Positions 7,006 through 9,365 of a DNA stretch of 9,365 bases are shown in pieces. Position 1 is the stretch's first letter. Every line of letters starts with the position of its first letter. The position numbers and the translations under genes were made by a program. Under the pieces are notes generated by a model. It ran no database searches and had not been told where the DNA came from. It worked only from the letters and a program-made list of their open reading frames with translations. The stretch is from NCBI GenBank assembly GCA_948479395.1, contig CAOLUI010000022.1, positions 8,237 through 17,601 on the forward strand, given 5' to 3'. This stretch comes from an uncultured Bacilli bacterium. GTDB lineage: Bacteria > Bacillota_I > Bacilli_A > RF39 > UBA660.

Positions 7006-7021
7006 TATAATTTTTTATAAT
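7006..7021 (+). promoter_or_regulatory. Candidate spo0A -10 elements (TATAAT twice, 10 bp apart)
   Basis: Perfect TATAAT hexamers occur at 7006-7011 and 7016-7021. Neither has a recognisable -35 at 16-18 bases, so an activator or chance must be considered. Either would place a transcription start about 30-50 bases before the spo0A ATG. The spacing of one helical turn is notable. Confidence 0.35.
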
Positions 7022-7063
7022 TAATTTGCGTGCAGTAAATAAAAAATGAAAAAGGGAGAAAAC

Positions 7064-7825
7064 ATGAAAACAAATATAAATGTACTTATAATTGATGATA
7101 ACGAAACAATTATAAATAAAACAAAAGAGTATTTTAGTAGTCACGCAGTAATTAATATAGTAAAATCTATTAATAATGGTAAAGATGGATTAGAATATAT
7201 TCTGAATCATCAAAAAGAATTTGATATTATCTTAATGGATATTATTATGCCAGAGATAGATGGGATAAATATATTAGAAGAAATGAAAGAAAATAATATA
7301 AATAAAAATGTCATTATTCTAACAAGTTATAAAAAAGAAACCACAATTAAGATGATTAGTGAGTTTAATGTTGATTACTACATGTTAAAACCTGTTAATA
7401 ATGAAATTTTAGAAAAAAGAATCTTGCAGATTGTAAACTCTGAGCCAGAAAAAGAAATAAAGAGTAATAAAGTTGAAATTGAAATCAGTAAACTACTTCA
7501 TTCACTAGGAATTCCTTCCCATATAAAAGGATATCAATATATAAGAGAAAGTGTTTATATGATGTATGAAAATCCAGATATGATTGGTGGAATAACAAAA
7601 TCAATATATCCTGAAATAGCTATTCGCTTTGATACTACAGCGTCTCGTGTAGAAAGAGCAATACGTCATGCAATTGAAGTCAGTTGGTCTAGAGGAGATT
7701 ATGATTTAATGGAAGAGTTATTTGGACATAGTGTAGATTATGATCGTAGTAAACCAACTAATTCAGAGTTTATTGCAACACTTGCAGATAATTTAAGATT
7801 AAAAAAAGATTTAGTTTTTATTTAA
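7064..7825 (+). CDS. spo0A: Sporulation master response regulator Spo0A
   Basis: Spo0A is the phosphorelay-activated transcription factor that starts sporulation and other stationary-phase programmes in Bacillota. The 253 residues have a receiver domain (1-122) with acidic Asp11/Asp12 in IIDDN, phospho-acceptor Asp59 in ILMDIIMP, Thr87 and Lys109 in MLKP. After a short linker comes the Spo0A DNA-binding domain (about 137-253) with SLGIPSHIKGYQYIRE, IYPEIAIRF, SRVERAIRHAIE (194-205) and KPTNSEFIATLADNLRL. These are close to B. subtilis Spo0A, so the DNA-recognition surface is kept. ATG 7046 is also in frame, but ATG 7064 gives a normal receiver start and has GGGAG at 7054-7058, five bases upstream; the ribosome-binding site lies inside the longer version, so 7064 is preferred. 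It sits 120 bp after tpiA, not beside spoIVB as in B. subtilis. A hairpin terminator overlaps its stop codon. Confidence 0.96.
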   Translation: MKTNINVLIIDDNETIINKTKEYFSSHAVINIVKSINNGKDGLEYILNHQKEFDIILMDIIMPEIDGINILEEMKENNINKNVIILTSYKKETTIKMISEFNVDYYMLKPVNNEILEKRILQIVNSEPEKEIKSNKVEIEISKLLHSLGIPSHIKGYQYIRESVYMMYENPDMIGGITKSIYPEIAIRFDTTASRVERAIRHAIEVSWSRGDYDLMEELFGHSVDYDRSKPTNSEFIATLADNLRLKKDLVFI

Positions 7826-7848
7826 GATAATTAAAAATTATCTTTTTT
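7824..7848 (+). terminator. Rho-independent terminator after spo0A
   Basis: A perfect 9-bp stem, AAGATAATT (7824-7832) with AATTATCTT (7836-7844) around an AAA loop, runs into six consecutive T at 7843-7848. The stem starts within the spo0A stop codon and has a single G-C pair, so it is weak by composition but typical for this A+T-rich DNA. It separates spo0A from the accessory genes downstream. Confidence 0.6.
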
Positions 7849-7863
7849 ATTTTATAAGCAAAT

Positions 7864-7920
7864 TATCCAAAAGTAAAAAAAATAGTTGTCAACAAAAGAA
7901 TAATATATGCTTCTTGGATA
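7864..7920. repeat. Imperfect inverted repeat in the spo0A-SUKH intergenic region
   Basis: TATCCAA at 7864-7870 is matched by its complement TTGGATA at 7914-7920. The match extends inward with one inserted base (TATCCAAAAG against TATCCAAGAAG). The two arms frame 43 bases that contain the AGTTGTCAAC repeat. It could be the remains of a small mobile element or a long-range RNA stem; nothing else in the stretch resembles a gene. Confidence 0.25.
7884..7898 (+). repeat. Short repeat, copy 1 (AGTTGTCAACAAAAG)
   Basis: Fifteen bases recur at 9314-9329 with one inserted C, in the same orientation, on the other side of the SUKH and transglycosylase genes. The core GTTG-t-CAAC is itself a 9-bp palindrome. 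The second copy merges into an insertion-sequence-like end, so this one may be a degenerate remnant of the same kind. Confidence 0.35.
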
Positions 7921-7951
7921 TTATAATCATGACTAAATCTTGAAAGAATTT

Positions 7952-8344
7952 ATGATAAGTGCTACAATAATTAAAATACATATTTTAAAGTTAGATATAT
8001 TTTGGAAAGGAAATTTTTACGATAATGTCGTTGAAAAAGATAGTAGATCTTTAGTTCAGGCTTTTTTTAAATTATATGATGATTTAGATAAAGAATATGA
8101 TGTTTACGATTTAGAAGAAAATTGTAAAACGATGTGGGACGAGGGAACTGTAAGTAAAAATGTTTTACCTATAGCGGAGGATCCATTTGGCAATTTTATA
8201 TGCCTATCAATAAATGAAGAAGATTTTGGGACAATTTATTTTGCTGATCATGAATATGAAGATGCTGAGTCAGGGTATTTATTTATGAGTAAAATTGCAT
8301 CTAGTTTTACAGAATTTCTAAATTGTATGTATTTAGATGATTAA
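7952..8344 (+). CDS. SUKH (SMI1/KNR4) family immunity-type protein, apparently lacking its N-terminal half
   Basis: The C-terminal part matches the SUKH superfamily, whose members commonly neutralise polymorphic or contact-dependent toxins in the cytoplasm. Counting from the longer TTG 7940 start (134 aa), the family pattern is VLPIAEDPFGNFICLSI (75-91), then GTIYFADHE (97-105), then FMSKIASSFTEFLNCM (115-130). The region before it, including AFFKLYDDLD, fits the middle of the domain. The expected N-terminal helix with the LPxDYxxFLxxxNGG motif is missing; residues 1-35 resemble nothing I know, and the upstream DNA is closed by stops in all forward frames. This suggests truncation or a decayed gene, although the remaining frame is intact. 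The start is uncertain: TTG 7940 has no ribosome-binding site, while ATG 7952 (130 aa) has a weak GAAAGAA. No toxin gene is visible nearby. A TATAAT at 7922-7927 lacks a -35. Confidence 0.65.
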   Translation: MISATIIKIHILKLDIFWKGNFYDNVVEKDSRSLVQAFFKLYDDLDKEYDVYDLEENCKTMWDEGTVSKNVLPIAEDPFGNFICLSINEEDFGTIYFADHEYEDAESGYLFMSKIASSFTEFLNCMYLDD

Positions 8345-8365
8345 TAAGACGACTAATTTTAATAT

Positions 8366-8386
8366 AAAAAATTCTAAAATTTTTTT
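8366..8386 (+). terminator. Weak A/T-only hairpin after the SUKH gene
   Basis: AAAAAATT (8366-8373) and AATTTTTT (8378-8385) can pair around CTAA, with T-rich sequence at the 3' side. The stem has no G-C pair, so it would be a poor terminator, but it is the only candidate between the two genes. The rest of 8345-8469 shows no gene and no other structure. Confidence 0.3.
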
Positions 8387-8469
8387 ATTCTTTGTATGAT
8401 TTTTTAAAAGAGGTTACTATAAATTTTTCTTTCAATTGATTAAATTGTTTTATGTATTATTTAATATTG

Positions 8470-8499
8470 TTGACAAATTATGGAGAATAGGGTTATAAT
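8470..8499 (+). promoter_or_regulatory. Near-consensus sigma-A promoter for the lytic transglycosylase gene
   Basis: TTGACA at 8470-8475 and TATAAT at 8494-8499 are both perfect hexamers separated by 18 bases. The predicted start near 8506 leaves about 20 bases to the ATG at 8527, with an AAAAGGGGG ribosome-binding site at 8511-8519. It is the strongest promoter by sequence in the window, so the gene is likely an independent, well-expressed unit. Confidence 0.75.
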
Positions 8500-8526
8500 A
8501 ATGCCGCTAAAAAAGGGGGTTTTATT

Positions 8527-9300
8527 ATGACTAATAAAAAATACAAAAAAATATTATATAAACAAAAAAGGTTTTTATTATTTTATTTATCTGCATTAAG
8601 CATAGTAGCTCATGCTACTAGTAATCCAAATAGTAAAGAATACGATGGCAAAGCTTTAAATATTAAAGAAGAGGCTTTAAAAAACTTGAATAATAAAATA
8701 ACAAAAGAAGTTTCTGAAGTTTTAAAAGTTAAAAATAATTCAGTAACTTCACTTGATAGACCTTTAGCTGCAGGAATAAGTGTAGAAATTTTGAAATCTT
8801 TAGGAGAAGAAGTAGTAAAAAAAATAGAATCTGAAGAAGAAAAAAAAATTTATTATGATTTTGATTGTTCAAATGAAATGCAAGATTATATTTTTCAAAT
8901 AAGTAAAAAATATAATGTACCTTTTGAAATAATTATGACAATTATTGAAAGAGAATCAGGAGGAAGATGGCATACAAATGGTATTATTTCCTCAACAAAT
9001 GATTATGGCTTAACCCAAATTAATAAATGTAATTTAAAATATATCCAAGAAAACTTAGGATATAGTTCAGAAGAGATTTTATATGAACCATATAAAGCCA
9101 TCGAAGCTCAAGCGTTTCTCTTAAAAGAAATTATAGATCTTTATGGTTATACAGATGAAATTAATTATCAAAATGTTTTTGGCACTTATAATGGATGGAC
9201 AAAATGGTATGAGTTACAAGGAGCTTGTGAATATGCTAATGCTTGTATGGAGATTTTAAAAGAAAAATTTGATGAGGTATCAAGAATGAAAAAAATTTAG
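8527..9300 (+). CDS. Secreted SLT-type lytic transglycosylase (lysozyme-fold peptidoglycan hydrolase)
   Basis: This is predicted to be exported and to cleave the peptidoglycan glycan backbone. The 257 residues begin with a lysine-rich stretch and a hydrophobic core (FLLFYLSALSIV, 16-27), then AHA (28-30), a fair signal-peptidase I site; otherwise it is a membrane anchor. Residues 31-117 are a charged, lysine- and glutamate-rich linker. The catalytic domain spans about 118-250. It contains IIERESGG with the probable catalytic Glu143 in the ES motif, then NDYGLTQIN (158-166) and FGTYNGW (218-224), the SLT pattern of ES, GLxQI and YN motifs. The domain is compact and no cell-wall-binding repeat is seen. 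ATG 8527 has a strong AAAAGGGGG seven bases upstream. The gene stands alone behind its own promoter, between a SUKH gene and an IS-like end. It could serve cell-wall remodelling, or be a piece of a conjugative or phage module; the sequence does not decide. Confidence 0.85.
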   Translation: MTNKKYKKILYKQKRFLLFYLSALSIVAHATSNPNSKEYDGKALNIKEEALKNLNNKITKEVSEVLKVKNNSVTSLDRPLAAGISVEILKSLGEEVVKKIESEEEKKIYYDFDCSNEMQDYIFQISKKYNVPFEIIMTIIERESGGRWHTNGIISSTNDYGLTQINKCNLKYIQENLGYSSEEILYEPYKAIEAQAFLLKEIIDLYGYTDEINYQNVFGTYNGWTKWYELQGACEYANACMEILKEKFDEVSRMKKI

Positions 9301-9313
9301 GCAAACAAGGTGA

Positions 9314-9329
9314 AGTTGTCAACCAAAAG
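9314..9329 (+). repeat. Short repeat, copy 2 (AGTTGTCAACCAAAAG)
   Basis: Same orientation as the copy at 7884-7898, with one extra C. The two copies bracket the SUKH and transglycosylase genes. It overlaps the insertion-sequence-like end that runs to the window edge. Confidence 0.35.
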
Positions 9330-9365
9330 TAGACACTAAAAAAGTATTATTGAAAACCTAGTTGG
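9317..9365 (+). mobile_element. Possible left end of an IS3-family (IS150-type) insertion sequence, cut by the window
   Basis: The sequence TGTCAACC-AAAAGTAGACACT begins with the TG expected at IS3-family ends and resembles the AAAAGTTAGACACT block common near such ends. It is followed by an untranslated A+T-rich stretch, as is usual before a transposase gene. No transposase is visible, because the window ends 49 bases in. The call rests on remembered family resemblance only. Confidence 0.35.

Noticed and set aside
7046..7063. Spo0A start at ATG 7046
   Set aside because: AAAGGGAG at 7051-7058 lies inside this extension and is correctly spaced for ATG 7064.
7863..7871. DnaA-box-like TTATCCAAA
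   Set aside because: A single 8/9 match with no cluster, no dnaA or dnaN nearby and no other origin features.
7867..7892. Minus-strand promoter from TTGACA (7892-7887) to GATAAT
   Set aside because: The spacer is 19 bases, there is no gene downstream on that strand, and it would run into the spo0A terminator.
7826..7951. Frameshifted N-terminal half of the SUKH gene upstream
   Set aside because: All forward frames contain several stops and none shows the LPxDY or NGG motif; the missing part is not here in readable form.
8452..8530. Tiny open frames at 8452-8490 and 8501-8530
   Set aside because: They are 9-12 codons, lack a ribosome-binding site and overlap the promoter or ribosome-binding site of the transglycosylase gene.
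9294..9322. Minus-strand promoter TTGACA-17-TAAATT reading back into the transglycosylase gene
   Set aside because: The -10 is only 4/6, and the TTGACA belongs to the repeat/IS-like sequence.
1..9365. CRISPR arrays, tRNA or rRNA genes, riboswitches
   Set aside because: No regularly spaced repeats, no cloverleaf-like or rRNA-like segments, and all intergenic gaps are short and A+T-rich.

Overview
The window is strongly A+T-rich DNA from a low-GC Bacillota (Firmicutes) bacterium. It carries whiA, clpP, a gap-pgk-tpi glycolytic cluster and a well-conserved spo0A, so it looks like a member of class Bacilli, possibly one of the small-genome, gut-type lineages between Erysipelotrichales and the Mollicutes. 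That placement is inference. Tryptophan is encoded by TGG, and reading TGA as stop leaves every gene full length, so the Mycoplasma code is not in use. Even so, none of the ten genes ends in TGA (eight TAA, two TAG).

Layout: whiA (4-930, +) and a methyltransferase-like gene (982-1662, +) run into clpP (1664-2227, -), with a single base between the stop codons. A 110-bp divergent region (2228-2337) holds promoters for clpP and for a rightward unit: TGS-domain nucleoside kinase (2338-3972), then gap (3989-4996). A hairpin terminator (4995-5032) and an extended -10 element separate gap from pgk (5059-6270), which overlaps tpiA (TTG start at 6251, ends 6943) by 20 bp. spo0A (7064-7825) follows, with two Spo0A-box-like sites and a hairpin terminator. 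The right end is accessory in character: an apparently N-terminally truncated SUKH (SMI1/KNR4) immunity-type gene (7952-8344), then a secreted SLT-type lytic transglycosylase (8527-9300) behind a near-consensus sigma-A promoter. The window ends in sequence resembling the left end of an IS3-family element.

The left and middle parts keep the Bacilli neighbourhood whiA - clpP - gap - pgk - tpi. The usual glycolytic repressor gene cggR is absent, and a nucleoside kinase lies upstream of gap in its place. pgm and eno do not follow tpi; spo0A does. GapA looks normal. PGK has Lys in place of two arginines of its 3-phosphoglycerate-binding basic patch, and TIM has lost its loop-6 signature while keeping its catalytic residues. 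No clearly new multi-gene system is visible. The best leads are the altered glycolytic enzymes, spo0A placed after tpi with possible autoregulatory sites, and the small SUKH/lytic-enzyme cassette bracketed by a short repeat.
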